The translations under genes and the position numbers were made by a program. From Paenibacillus ihbetae (GTDB taxonomy: Bacteria; Bacillota; Bacilli; Paenibacillales; Paenibacillaceae): a DNA stretch of 64,000 bases. The stretch lies in contig NZ_CP016809.1 of NCBI RefSeq assembly GCF_002741055.1, forward strand, positions 4,566,501 to 4,630,500, written 5' to 3'. The notes under the pieces were generated by a model. That model had not been told where the DNA came from. It made no database searches and saw only the letters and a program-made list of their open reading frames with translations. Shown piece by piece: positions 44,294 through 52,782 of the stretch. The first letter of the stretch is position 1; every line of letters begins with the position of its first letter.

Positions 44294-46081
44294 ATGAGGG
44301 GGAAATTCGAACGAATCCGGGTCAAGGTGCCGTTCGGCTATAAATTAATGATATCTTATTGCGTGTTCATCATTATTCCCGTGCTGCTGGTCGGGAACAT
44401 CGCCACCCAGATTTTTGTTACGTCCATCCGGGAACAGACGCACAATAACATACAAGGCACGCTTCATCAGATGAATAATAACATTACGTACAAGATCGAG
44501 GATATCGTGCGGATTTCGGATATGCTGTATTTCGATACCTTATTCAACAATCGCCTTCGTTACACGGAGAGTCAGTGGGTCAGTTACGATACCATGGTCA
44601 AGGTTCTGATTCCCAAGCTGGAGACGGCCATCAGCACGGCCAATCGAAAAATATGGATGTCGATCTATTTAAAGAATAACGACCTCGGAGAAGTGTATGA
44701 TAACTATTCGGATTCCGATCCGCTTGATGCGGATAAACGGCTGTTCGATATTTATCGGTATGACCGCCTGGTTGACAAAACCTGGTACAAGCTTTATCCG
44801 CCGGAAGAAGAATACGGAACGACACTGCAATGGAAGCAGATCGAGCATGATGCTGCCCAGGGCCGCATCTCGCTCCTTCGCCGCTTGATCGACATCACGA
44901 CGATCAAGCTGAAGGAAATCGGATTTATGCGGATCAACGTCAGCCTGGATTATTTGTTCGAGAGTATGGACTATAAAAAAATCGGTGAAGGAACGGCCCT
45001 TTATTTATCCGACTCGCAGGGGCGAATCATCCTCTCCTCGGGCGGTGTGCAGACGACCGTCTTCAGGGAGAAGGAGCTCCGCAATAACGGCGATTTGCTC
45101 ATCCGGGAACCGATTCCGCAGCTTGGCTGGGAATTGATCGCTGTGGTCCCCGCGCCAATCGTCGAGAAGGATACGGTCAAGATCCGCAATCTGACTCTGT
45201 TGATCTGCCTCGTCTGCATCGTGGTGTTCTTCGTGGTGAGCCTGATCGTCTCGAGATATTTTAGCCTCCGCGTGTCTAAAATCGTCTCAGTTCTGGATTC
45301 GTTCCAGGAAGGGGAATTCCATAAGCGGGCCCATTTCAAAGGCAATGATGAATTCTCGCATATCTCATCCGCGCTCAATGAGATGGGCAGCAACATCGGC
45401 AGACTGATTAATGAGGTGTACCTGGCCGATCTGCAGAAGAAGGAAGCGGAGCTGGAATCGCTGCATGCGCAGATCAATCCGCATTTTCTGTACAATACAT
45501 TATCCTCCATCAGCCGTCTGGCCCGCTTTGGCATGCTGGATAAGCTGCATCGGATGGTTCTGGATCTGGCCAAGTTTTACCGCCTGTCGCTCAATGACGG
45601 CCGAAACATTATTTCCGTCAAGAACGAATTGGAGCAGGCACAAGCCTATGTCGATATCCAGAAGATTAAATACGATGAACGAATGCAAGTCAGCTATGAC
45701 GTAGAGCCGGAAGTCGTCCGGTACGAGACGGTGAAGCTAATTCTTCAGCCGTTCATTGAAAATGTGCTCGAGCATGCCTGGACCGGGGACTCCATTCATA
45801 TCCGCATCACGGCCAAGGTGCTTCAGAATGTGCTGGAATTCCGCGTTATCGATAACGGGGTTGGTTTCCCTCCTGACCGAAGGCTGGATAACACCGGGGC
45901 TCAGAATCTGACGAACGCTGGCTACGGGATCCGTAACGTGGATCAGCGAATCAAGCTGCACTACGGCAGTCAATACGGGGTTACCTTGTTCAGCCGGGCC
46001 GGGATCGGAACCACGGTAAGAATCGTTATCCCGCTGGTTAAGCGTAAAGTGTCGGAGGGACGCGACAAACCGATTCCGTAA
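44294..46081 (+). CDS. YesM-type sensor histidine kinase
   Basis: A 595-residue kinase. Membrane helices at about 18-42 and 298-320 flank a large extracellular sensor; HAMP follows, then the His_kinase domain with His397 in QINPHFLYNTLSS and an ATPase domain (DNGVGFPPD, GYGIRNVDQRIKLHYG). It is the partner of the AraC-type regulator upstream and probably senses the substrate of the ABC transporter or its loaded binding protein. ATG 44294 is favoured over TTG 44288. Confidence 0.92.
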   Translation: MRGKFERIRVKVPFGYKLMISYCVFIIIPVLLVGNIATQIFVTSIREQTHNNIQGTLHQMNNNITYKIEDIVRISDMLYFDTLFNNRLRYTESQWVSYDTMVKVLIPKLETAISTANRKIWMSIYLKNNDLGEVYDNYSDSDPLDADKRLFDIYRYDRLVDKTWYKLYPPEEEYGTTLQWKQIEHDAAQGRISLLRRLIDITTIKLKEIGFMRINVSLDYLFESMDYKKIGEGTALYLSDSQGRIILSSGGVQTTVFREKELRNNGDLLIREPIPQLGWELIAVVPAPIVEKDTVKIRNLTLLICLVCIVVFFVVSLIVSRYFSLRVSKIVSVLDSFQEGEFHKRAHFKGNDEFSHISSALNEMGSNIGRLINEVYLADLQKKEAELESLHAQINPHFLYNTLSSISRLARFGMLDKLHRMVLDLAKFYRLSLNDGRNIISVKNELEQAQAYVDIQKIKYDERMQVSYDVEPEVVRYETVKLILQPFIENVLEHAWTGDSIHIRITAKVLQNVLEFRVIDNGVGFPPDRRLDNTGAQNLTNAGYGIRNVDQRIKLHYGSQYGVTLFSRAGIGTTVRIVIPLVKRKVSEGRDKPIP

Positions 46082-46091
46082 GTACACCAAC

Positions 46092-46147
46092 AGCTCCCCT
46101 TTTCTAAAGGTCCAGGATTTGGGCTTGACGGAAAGGGGCATTTTTTG
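46092..46147 (+). terminator. Terminator of the ABC/two-component operon
   Basis: CTCCCCTTTTC pairs with GAAAGGGG across a 28-base loop, followed by T6. Confidence 0.65.
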
Positions 46148-46164
46148 TATAGTTACTTTAATGG

Positions 46165-46188
46165 TTAAAAGCATAAAAGCTTAAAAGC
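46165..46188 (+). repeat. Three tandem 8-mers (WTAAAAGC) upstream of DAHP synthase
   Basis: TTAAAAGC, ATAAAAGC and TTAAAAGC follow each other without a gap, then a looser AACAAGCG. The array is about 90 bases before the gene, in a probable promoter region. Confidence 0.6.
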
Positions 46189-46233
46189 GAACAAGCGCTT
46201 AAGTGCGAAAGTCCATAGTGGAATTAGCTAGCA

Positions 46234-46249
46234 ATAAGATTTATCTTAT
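46234..46249 (+). promoter_or_regulatory. Inverted repeat just before the DAHP synthase ribosome site
   Basis: ATAAGAT-TT-ATCTTAT, perfect seven-base arms with a two-base centre, ending 29 bases before the start codon. It could be an operator. Confidence 0.45.
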
Positions 46250-46278
46250 CGAGCATATTGAGGAAAGAAGGGCTAAGA

Positions 46279-47334
46279 ATGATCGTCATCACTTCGAATC
46301 AAACACCGGAAGAGCAAATTCAGCATATTGTAGGCGAGATTGAGAAGGAGGGGCTGCAGGCCCATGTATCGCGCGGTGCGGACCGAACCGTGATCGGGCT
46401 CATCGGCAGTGTCAATCCGAAGCTTGCCGAGCATCTGCGCCAGATGAAGGGCGTAGAGAACGTCATTAAAATTTCTAAGTCGTATAAGCTTGCAAGCCGT
46501 GATTTCCATCCTGACGACACGGTCATCGAGATTAAAGGGACGAAAATCGGCGGCGGGAATCTAGTTGTCATGGGCGGTCCTTGTGCCGTGGAATCCGCGG
46601 AGCAGATCGACGAGATTGCCAAGCTGGTTAAGGCGGCCGGCGGACAGGTGCTTCGCGGGGGAGCTTTCAAGCCGCGCACGGGACCGTACAGCTTTCAGGG
46701 CATCGGTGTGGAAGGCCTCATCATGATGGCTGAAGCCGGGCAAAAGCATGGTCTCCTGACGATCACGGAGGTTATGACACCGGAGTACGTCGACATTTGC
46801 GCGGAATACGCGGATATTCTTCAGGTTGGTACGCGGAATATGCAAAATTTCGATTTGCTGCGCAAGCTGGGCACTTGCGGAAAGCCAGTGCTGCTTAAGC
46901 GGGGATTCAGTGCAACCTACGATGAATTTTTGAATGCGGCGGAATATATTCTTGCCGGAGGGAACCCGAATGTAATGCTGTGTGAGCGGGGAATCCGAAC
47001 ATTCGAGACTTATACGCGGAACACATTGGATTTGTCTGCCATCCCTGTATTGCAGCAGCTCAGTCACCTTCCGGTCATCTCGGATCCGAGCCATGGAACA
47101 GGCCGCCGGGAGCTGGTCGAACCGATGTCGAAGGCTTCCGTGGCCGCGGGCGCTGACGGGCTTATTATTGAAATGCATACCGACCCGGACAATTCGATGA
47201 CAGGGGATGGCGTACAGTCCCTGTTCCCGGATCAATTTGCCGCTCTGCTCAAGGATCTGGAGCAGCTGGCTCCGCTCGTGGGCAAAAGCTTTAACACGTC
47301 CAAGGCTCCGGCATCCGATTTTGTGCGCGTATAA
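46279..47334 (+). CDS. aroF: 3-deoxy-7-phosphoheptulonate synthase (DAHP synthase, type I-beta)
   Basis: A 351-residue enzyme joining PEP and erythrose 4-phosphate, the first step to aromatic amino acids. The N-terminal 75 residues form a ferredoxin-like regulatory domain of the Thermotoga type instead of a chorismate mutase; the TIM barrel follows with [39 protein letters not shown] and [16 protein letters not shown] 46279 follows GAAAGAAGGG. It is a single gene; a TTG seven codons upstream is unlikely. Confidence 0.93.
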   Translation: MIVITSNQTPEEQIQHIVGEIEKEGLQAHVSRGADRTVIGLIGSVNPKLAEHLRQMKGVENVIKISKSYKLASRDFHPDDTVIEIKGTKIGGGNLVVMGGPCAVESAEQIDEIAKLVKAAGGQVLRGGAFKPRTGPYSFQGIGVEGLIMMAEAGQKHGLLTITEVMTPEYVDICAEYADILQVGTRNMQNFDLLRKLGTCGKPVLLKRGFSATYDEFLNAAEYILAGGNPNVMLCERGIRTFETYTRNTLDLSAIPVLQQLSHLPVISDPSHGTGRRELVEPMSKASVAAGADGLIIEMHTDPDNSMTGDGVQSLFPDQFAALLKDLEQLAPLVGKSFNTSKAPASDFVRV

Positions 47335-47448
47335 TCCTACGCTTCTTACCCGACTGCAATGTCGATGCGATGCTTGGAGAAGGAGCCGCGAAACCGCGGG
47401 AGAAGTTAGGAATAGCGGATATGGATATGCTGAGTCACAGCATAGCTA

Positions 47449-47486
47449 TAAAGACACTTGCACGTTATTTGCAGGTGTCTTTTTCG
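47449..47486 (+). terminator. Terminator of the DAHP synthase gene
   Basis: AAGACACTTGCA-CGTTATT-TGCAGGTGTCTT followed by T3C. Confidence 0.85.
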
Positions 47487-47513
47487 TGTGGTTTTACTTT
47501 AATTGGTTTCATA

Positions 47514-47530
47514 TGTCAATATATATGACA
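47514..47530 (+). promoter_or_regulatory. GlnR/TnrA box upstream of glnA
   Basis: TGTCAATATATATGACA fits the GlnR/TnrA consensus TGTNA-N7-TNACA exactly. Its centre is about 73 bases before the expected transcription start. Confidence 0.8.
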
Positions 47531-47558
47531 TGGTTTTTAAAAATACCTTACATAGCTA

Positions 47559-47588
47559 TTGACGTGAGGTTATCTGCCAGCATATAAT
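47559..47588 (+). promoter_or_regulatory. glnA promoter
   Basis: TTGACG (47559-47564) and TATAAT (47583-47588), 18-base spacer. Confidence 0.8.
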
Positions 47589-47666
47589 GACGAAAAGAAA
47601 ACGAAGAATATAGGAACATTGTTAAGCAGTTTTAATCTTAATGTTCGGAAATTGGGAGGAAGAGAC

Positions 47667-49091
47667 ATGTCGGTAGAGAAATTATTGCATACAATTCAAG
47701 AGAATAACATTGAGTGGGTCGATTTTCGTTTTGTAGACTTGTCGGGACGGGCGCATCACATTTCCCTGCCAGCTTCAGAAGTAGATGCTGAGACGTTTGT
47801 GAACGGGGTAGCCTTTGACGGATCTTCTATCCCAGGCTTCCGGGGCATTGAGGAATCGGATATGGTCATGATGCCGGATCCAAATTCCTACTATATCGAC
47901 CCGTTTACAGCACATCCAACCATCAATATTATGAGCAACATCTATACGCCGGAAGGTGAAGCATATGAGCGCGACCCGCGCGGGATTGCGACACGTGCGG
48001 AAGAATATCTGCAGCAATCCGGTGTAGGCACGGCAGCGTATTTCGCGCCTGAATCCGAGTTCTTTCTGTTTGACGATGTACGCTATGAAAGCACGATGAA
48101 CAGCTCCAGCTATTTCGTGGATTCCGAGGAAGCTAACTGGAATACGAACCGTAAAGAAGAAGGCGGCAACCTCGGCTTTAAAGTCGGCGTAAAGGGCGGC
48201 TATGTACCGGTGGCGCCGGTGGATACGCAGCAGGATATCCGCAGTGAAATGTGCAGATTGCTGAATGAAGCAGGACTTCGCGTAGAGCGTCATCACCATG
48301 AGGTGGCGACTGCAGGGCAAGCGGAAATCAATTTCCGTTTCGATACCTTGAAGAAAACAGCAGATAATCTGCTGATTTATAAATACATCGTTCATAACAC
48401 GGCTCGTCAATACGGCAAAACGGCAACCTTCATGCCGAAGCCATTGTTCGGAGACAACGGAAGCGGCATGCACGTTCACCAATCGATTTTCAATGGCGAT
48501 ACTCCGTTATTCTACGAGAAAGGCGCGTATGCTAACCTGAGCGAAACAGCGCTTCATTACATCGGCGGTATTCTGTACCACGCACCGGCACTGATCGCTC
48601 TGACGAACCCAAGCACCAACTCGTTCAAACGTCTGGTTCCTGGTTACGAAGCACCGGTTAACCTCGTATTCTCCAAAGGCAACCGTTCCGCCGCGGTTCG
48701 AATTCCGGTTGCTGCAGTAACACCTAAAGGCTGCCGGATCGAGTTCCGTACGCCGGACTCTACGGCGAATCCTTACCTGGCATTCGCGGCAATGCTGATG
48801 GCCGGTCTGGACGGAATCAAGCGTAAAATCGATCCAACGGCTCTTGGATACGGACCATTCGACAAGAACATCTACGAGCTGTCCGATGCCGAGAAGAAGG
48901 AAATCCGCAGCGTTCCCGGATCTCTGGACGAAGCGCTGGATGCGCTTCAAGCAGACTACGAGTTTTTGACCGAAGGCGGCGTATTTACAAAGGACTTCCT
49001 CGATAACTTCATCGAGTTCAAGCGTGCTGAGGCGAAAGCCGTTAACATCCGCGTTCATCCGCACGAGTACTCCCTGTACTACGATCTGTAA
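47667..49091 (+). CDS. glnA: Type I glutamine synthetase, GSI-beta-like
   Basis: A 474-residue enzyme making glutamine from glutamate, ammonia and ATP; a dodecamer in the family. The N-terminal beta-grasp (VDFRFVDLSG), FDGSSIPGF, AYFAPESEFF, HHHEVATAGQAEINFRFD, GDNGSGMHVHQS and NPYLAFAAMLMAG are all present. Length and the region KNIYELSDAEKKEI, with Tyr403 where enterobacterial enzymes carry the adenylylated Tyr397, resemble the beta rather than the usual Firmicute alpha form. TGGGAGGAAG precedes ATG 47667. No glnR is adjacent. Confidence 0.94.
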   Translation: MSVEKLLHTIQENNIEWVDFRFVDLSGRAHHISLPASEVDAETFVNGVAFDGSSIPGFRGIEESDMVMMPDPNSYYIDPFTAHPTINIMSNIYTPEGEAYERDPRGIATRAEEYLQQSGVGTAAYFAPESEFFLFDDVRYESTMNSSSYFVDSEEANWNTNRKEEGGNLGFKVGVKGGYVPVAPVDTQQDIRSEMCRLLNEAGLRVERHHHEVATAGQAEINFRFDTLKKTADNLLIYKYIVHNTARQYGKTATFMPKPLFGDNGSGMHVHQSIFNGDTPLFYEKGAYANLSETALHYIGGILYHAPALIALTNPSTNSFKRLVPGYEAPVNLVFSKGNRSAAVRIPVAAVTPKGCRIEFRTPDSTANPYLAFAAMLMAGLDGIKRKIDPTALGYGPFDKNIYELSDAEKKEIRSVPGSLDEALDALQADYEFLTEGGVFTKDFLDNFIEFKRAEAKAVNIRVHPHEYSLYYDL

Positions 49092-49108
49092 AAGATCAGC
49101 TTCATTTA

Positions 49109-49146
49109 GCGCCGAGGGCTTATTACTAAGCCCTTGGCGTTTTTTA
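49109..49146 (+). terminator. Terminator of glnA
   Basis: GCGCCGAGGGCTTA-TTAC-TAAGCCCTTGGCGT followed by T5. Confidence 0.92.
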
Positions 49147-49187
49147 GGTAGTCACCGGCCATGGGAAAAAATTGTGAATAATTACAC

Positions 49188-49216
49188 TTGAAGGACCATC
49201 GGATTGTTGCTATGAT
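49188..49216 (+). promoter_or_regulatory. serC promoter
   Basis: TTGAAG (49188-49193) and TATGAT (49211-49216), 17-base spacer. Confidence 0.7.
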
Positions 49217-49271
49217 TAGCGTTAAATCAATAAAGCGATAAAGGGAACACAGAGAAAGGGTGGAGAGTCAA

Positions 49272-50357
49272 TTGAGCAAGAGAGCCTTCAATTTTAATGC
49301 AGGACCTGCCGCATTGCCGCTGGAAGTGCTGGAGCGCGCGCAGGCGGAATTCGTCGATTACCGCAGTACCGGCATGTCGATCATGGAAATGTCCCACCGC
49401 GGTGCCGTTTATGAAGCTGTACATAATGAAGCGCAGGAACGCCTGCTGTCACTGCTGGGGAATCCGGCCGGCTATAAAGTGCTGTTCATTCAGGGCGGAG
49501 CGAGCACGCAGTTTGCGATGATTCCGATGAACTTTTTGGGACAGGGCCAGACCGCCAATTACGTCATGACGGGAAGCTGGTCCGACAAGGCGCTCAAGGA
49601 AGCGAAGCTGATCGGGGAGACGCATGTAGCCGCCTCCTCCCAAGAGAGCAAATACATGTCCCTGCCGAAGCTTGCGGACATCCAATTATCCGACAATGCC
49701 GCTTACCTGCATCTGACCTCCAACGAGACGATCGAGGGCACGCAGTTCAAGGACTTCCCGGATACCGGGGCAGTGCCGCTGATCTGCGATATGTCGAGCG
49801 ACATTCTCAGCCGGCCTTTTGACCTGAGCCGATTCGGCATGGTCTACGCGGGGGCACAGAAGAATCTGGGGCCGTCCGGGGTGGCCGTCGTGATCGTTCG
49901 GGAGGACCTGGTTACGGATTCTCCGAAGCATCTGCCGACGATGCTAAGGTATAATACGTATCTGAACAACAACTCCCTGTACAATACGCCGCCGTCCTTC
50001 GGCATTTATATGATTAACGAGGTTTTGAAATGGATCGAGGAGAAGGGCGGGCTTGCTGGAGTTCAGGATATGAACCGCAAGAAGGCCGCACTCATCTATG
50101 ATGCCATTGATAACAGCGGCGGATTTTACCGCGGCTGCGTGAATCCGGACAGCCGCTCCGATATGAATATTACGTTCCGCCTGGAAACCGAGGAGCTTGA
50201 GAAGGAATTCGTGAAGGCTTCCGAGAAGGAAGGCTTCGTGGGGCTTAAGGGGCACCGGAGCGTAGGCGGCTTGCGGGCGTCCGTGTACAACGCGGTTCCT
50301 TACGAAAGCTGTAAAGCGCTTGTGGACTTTATGGAGCACTTTAAGAACAGCCGCTAA
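49272..50357 (+). CDS. serC: Phosphoserine aminotransferase SerC
   Basis: A 361-residue PLP enzyme making 3-phosphoserine in serine synthesis. NFNAGPAALPLEVLE at the start, FIQGGASTQFAMIPMN, ICDMSSDILSRP, the PLP lysine Lys197 in YAGAQKNLGPSG, and GHRSVGGLRASVYNA are all conserved. The TTG start at 49272 has GGTGGAGAG at the right distance and gives the usual N-terminus. It is monocistronic. Confidence 0.95.
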   Translation: MSKRAFNFNAGPAALPLEVLERAQAEFVDYRSTGMSIMEMSHRGAVYEAVHNEAQERLLSLLGNPAGYKVLFIQGGASTQFAMIPMNFLGQGQTANYVMTGSWSDKALKEAKLIGETHVAASSQESKYMSLPKLADIQLSDNAAYLHLTSNETIEGTQFKDFPDTGAVPLICDMSSDILSRPFDLSRFGMVYAGAQKNLGPSGVAVVIVREDLVTDSPKHLPTMLRYNTYLNNNSLYNTPPSFGIYMINEVLKWIEEKGGLAGVQDMNRKKAALIYDAIDNSGGFYRGCVNPDSRSDMNITFRLETEELEKEFVKASEKEGFVGLKGHRSVGGLRASVYNAVPYESCKALVDFMEHFKNSR

Positions 50358-50387
50358 TCTGGAATAAATCCAACAACAAACCTGAAC

Positions 50388-50424
50388 CAACCCTTCCCTG
50401 ATCATTCGGCGGAAGGGTTTTTCT
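50388..50424 (+). terminator. Terminator of serC
   Basis: ACCCTTCC...GGAAGGGT stem with a 14-base loop, followed by T4. Confidence 0.75.
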
Positions 50425-50497
50425 GGAATCGGCCTGAAAAGTCCGGCGGATCGGTTATAATAGAAGAAAACGTTAAAGAAAAGGTGGACTATACAGC

Positions 50498-50962
50498 ATG
50501 GCACTGCATATCGTACTCGTTGAACCCGAAATTCCAGCCAATACGGGCAATATTGCCAGAACCTGTGCGGCTACAGGCACACATCTGCATCTGGTTCGGC
50601 CGCTCGGCTTTAATACCGATGACAAGACCTTGAAGCGAGCAGGCCTGGATTATTGGTATGCCGTACATATCGAATATCATGATTCCTTTGAGGAGCTGAA
50701 GGCGAAGTATCCGGAAGGGCGTTATTTCTACGCGACGACGAAGGCCAAGAAAAGGTATATGGACGTCCAATTTCAGGATGAGGATTTCCTCGTGTTCGGG
50801 AAAGAGACGAAGGGACTCCCGCCCGAGCTGCTGGCTGCGAATCCGGAGTCCTGCATCCGAATGCCGATGACCGATAAGGTCCGCTCCCTCAATTTATCCA
50901 ATTCGGCGGCCATTATCGTATACGAGGCTTTGCGCCAATTGGATTTTCCAGGAATGGAATGA
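50498..50962 (+). CDS. trmL: tRNA (cytidine(34)-2'-O)-methyltransferase TrmL
   Basis: A 154-residue SPOUT-fold methyltransferase, methylating the wobble ribose of tRNA-Leu isoacceptors. LVEPEIPANTGNIARTCAAT, FGKETKGLPPELL and MTDKVRSLNLSNSAAIIVYEALRQ form the knotted SAM-binding site. AAAGGTGG precedes ATG 50498; TATAAT lies about 40 bases upstream. It corresponds to Bacillus CspR. Confidence 0.93.
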   Translation: MALHIVLVEPEIPANTGNIARTCAATGTHLHLVRPLGFNTDDKTLKRAGLDYWYAVHIEYHDSFEELKAKYPEGRYFYATTKAKKRYMDVQFQDEDFLVFGKETKGLPPELLAANPESCIRMPMTDKVRSLNLSNSAAIIVYEALRQLDFPGME

Positions 50963-51147
50963 GTCGGGCTGACGAAATGATTCGGAAAAACCATCCAGTA
51001 TACCTATAAGATATCGAAAAAAACTAATAAATTCTTAAAACCAGCAGGATTCGACAGCTTTTTATCGAACTATACTACTAGGCCCTTATTATCAGTTTGA
51101 GAATTCCAGAAATCACTTGTTGAAGATGAAAGAGGTGTACGATTGTT

Positions 51148-51402
51148 ATGAAACCTGCTGGTGTAGTTCGAAAGGTCGATCAGCTGGGGAGAATCGTTCT
51201 TCCAAAGTCTCTGCGTAAGAGATATCAGATGAACGAAGGCGATCCCGTAGAAATTCTTGTGCAGGGGGACCATATTATTCTGGAGCGTTACCGTCCCAAA
51301 TGCGTCTTTTGCGGCTCGATGGACGGCGTAAGCGAGTTTAAGGAGCGTTATATCTGCACACAATGCATGTCGGAGATGCAGCAGCTTCCGAGACATGCTT
51401 GA
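51148..51402 (+). CDS. AbrB-like transition-state regulator with a four-cysteine tail
   Basis: An 84-residue protein. The first 50 residues form the swapped-hairpin AbrB DNA-binding domain (GVVRKVDQLGRIVLPKSLRKR, split by its turn). The C-terminal part carries CVFC (52-55) and CTQC (70-73), which could bind zinc; Bacillus AbrB lacks the full pair. AAAGAGGT lies upstream of ATG 51148. It probably represses stationary-phase genes. Confidence 0.85.
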   Translation: MKPAGVVRKVDQLGRIVLPKSLRKRYQMNEGDPVEILVQGDHIILERYRPKCVFCGSMDGVSEFKERYICTQCMSEMQQLPRHA

Positions 51403-51436
51403 TTCCTAATATGAGGTTCTATCGTCTCATTTGATG

Positions 51437-51463
51437 GCATCGCTGACAGCGGTGCTTTTTTTT
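51437..51463 (+). terminator. Terminator of the AbrB-like gene
   Basis: GCATCGC-TGACA-GCGGTGC (one G-U) followed by eight T. Confidence 0.8.
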
Positions 51464-51470
51464 ATCGCCA

Positions 51471-51506
51471 AAAAAATAAAAGACCCCCTCCTAAGAAGAG
51501 GGAGTC
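51471..51506 (-). terminator. Terminator of the 34-residue peptide gene
   Basis: GACTCCCTC/GAGGGGGTC stem on the minus strand followed by a T-rich tail (TTTTATTTTTT). Confidence 0.85.
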
Positions 51507-51511
51507 ATGCC

Positions 51512-51616
51512 TTACAGGCCTTTGGTTTTGTCATCATTGTAGGCTGCGGTCAAAATGCCGACCATATAAAGGGCAAATACGATCATGACGATCCAAAAGG
51601 TTAATGAGAAAGACAT
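51512..51616 (-). CDS. 34-residue membrane peptide
   Basis: ATG 51616 on the minus strand is preceded by AGGAGGTGGCAGTA and reads 34 codons to TAA, directly before a terminator. The peptide is one hydrophobic helix (about residues 5-25, from SLTFW to LTAAY) and a polar tail NDDKTKGL. It is too small for usual gene callers. The family is not recognised. Its own ribosome site and terminator argue that it is real. It lies after the phosphodiester glycosidase gene on the same strand, 80 bases away. Confidence 0.7.
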   Translation of the reverse strand: MSFSLTFWIVMIVFALYMVGILTAAYNDDKTKGL

Positions 51617-51696
51617 TACTGCCACCTCCTGCTAAGCTAATCTATATTATAACCATCTTAGCCGAAAAAATAAATGATAATATGAAAACTGCCCCT

Positions 51697-52782
51697 TTAT
51701 TTGAAAAACAGGAAGTGCGTAGGCACCGGGCGAAGCTGTCCGTCCGACGGCTTGTTCACGACCCGTCCGTTCAAGACGAGGGAGGAGGAGCCGCCCCCGT
51801 CCAAGTTATAGGCATCGATCACGCCAAGCTTAAGAAGCTTGTTCTGCAGCTCCTGCAGCGTAGCGCCAGACCTGCCGTTCTCATCATATCCTTCCGTGAC
51901 GAGAATCAGCAGCTGGTCGTCCTTGTAATTGCCGATGACGGTGCGCGGCGCACGCGCCGGCGTGCTTCTCCACTTCTCGGGTATGGTCGTCTTTCTTCCG
52001 TTCTGCAGCAGCACGGGCACAAAGGTGGCTCCGAATTTCGGGCTTAGCCGGTCAAGCTGCTGTTGACTGTAAAATTTGCCGCCGATCAGTTTGCCGGAGG
52101 TGCTCATCCCGACGAAGGCCAGATCCTTAAAGCTAGGCTGAAAGCCGGATACATAGCGCCCTTCGTAAAATGTCGTGCCGAGCGGGAAGCGGCCCCCGTT
52201 CCCATCGGCGTATCCGCCGGCATTAATGCCCGCAACGGCCCCGTGCCGGCTGACGGCCCGCATCGTCGTCTCCACCGTACCGGGCTTGCCGCTTTCGCTG
52301 CCCAGGGACATGCTCATCGCGGAAGGGTCCTTCAGCTTGACCTTCATCGCATAGCCATGATAGGGGCCAGGATTGACTTTATACAGTTCAATCCGGATCC
52401 GGTCGCTGTGAACCGTCTCGATCGGGGCTCCCAGCTTCGAGGTGATTCTCCGGTTATAGATTTGTTCCGGTTTTGCGGCCTGCGTCGTGGCTTTCCCCAG
52501 AAGGGACCCTACCTTGGCGGTCGTCTGCTGATAGAGAACGGCCGTCTTTTCAATGGAGGATACGGTCTGCTTGGCGGCTGCCGCCGCTTGGCCCAGATCG
52601 TCCTTGATCTTCGCGGACTGCTCGGCTATATGGCTGTCGGCTACATATTCCGAGGAGTGCAGCGTAATGCGCGGCGGCTCGGTTAGCAGCCACATGCACA
52701 GCAGCATGCCGATGAAAGGCGCGATGGCTAGCATAAATAAACGGTTTACCTGCTTCGGTCGGATGTATTTCAGCTTGCTCAC
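51697..52782 (-). CDS. Membrane-anchored phosphodiester glycosidase (NAGPA family)
   Basis: A 361-residue protein. A membrane helix (about 15-34) anchors it; residues 40-95 are polar and helical; the C-terminal half is the NAGPA/phosphodiester glycosidase domain (AVAGINAGGYADGNG, PRTVIGNYKDD, YNLDGGGSSSLVLNG). Enzymes of this family cleave sugar-phosphate diesters, in Gram-positives probably wall polymers. It overlaps the upstream coiled-coil gene by four bases (ATGA), so they are coupled. Confidence 0.88.
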   Translation of the reverse strand: MSKLKYIRPKQVNRLFMLAIAPFIGMLLCMWLLTEPPRITLHSSEYVADSHIAEQSAKIKDDLGQAAAAAKQTVSSIEKTAVLYQQTTAKVGSLLGKATTQAAKPEQIYNRRITSKLGAPIETVHSDRIRIELYKVNPGPYHGYAMKVKLKDPSAMSMSLGSESGKPGTVETTMRAVSRHGAVAGINAGGYADGNGGRFPLGTTFYEGRYVSGFQPSFKDLAFVGMSTSGKLIGGKFYSQQQLDRLSPKFGATFVPVLLQNGRKTTIPEKWRSTPARAPRTVIGNYKDDQLLILVTEGYDENGRSGATLQELQNKLLKLGVIDAYNLDGGGSSSLVLNGRVVNKPSDGQLRPVPTHFLFFK

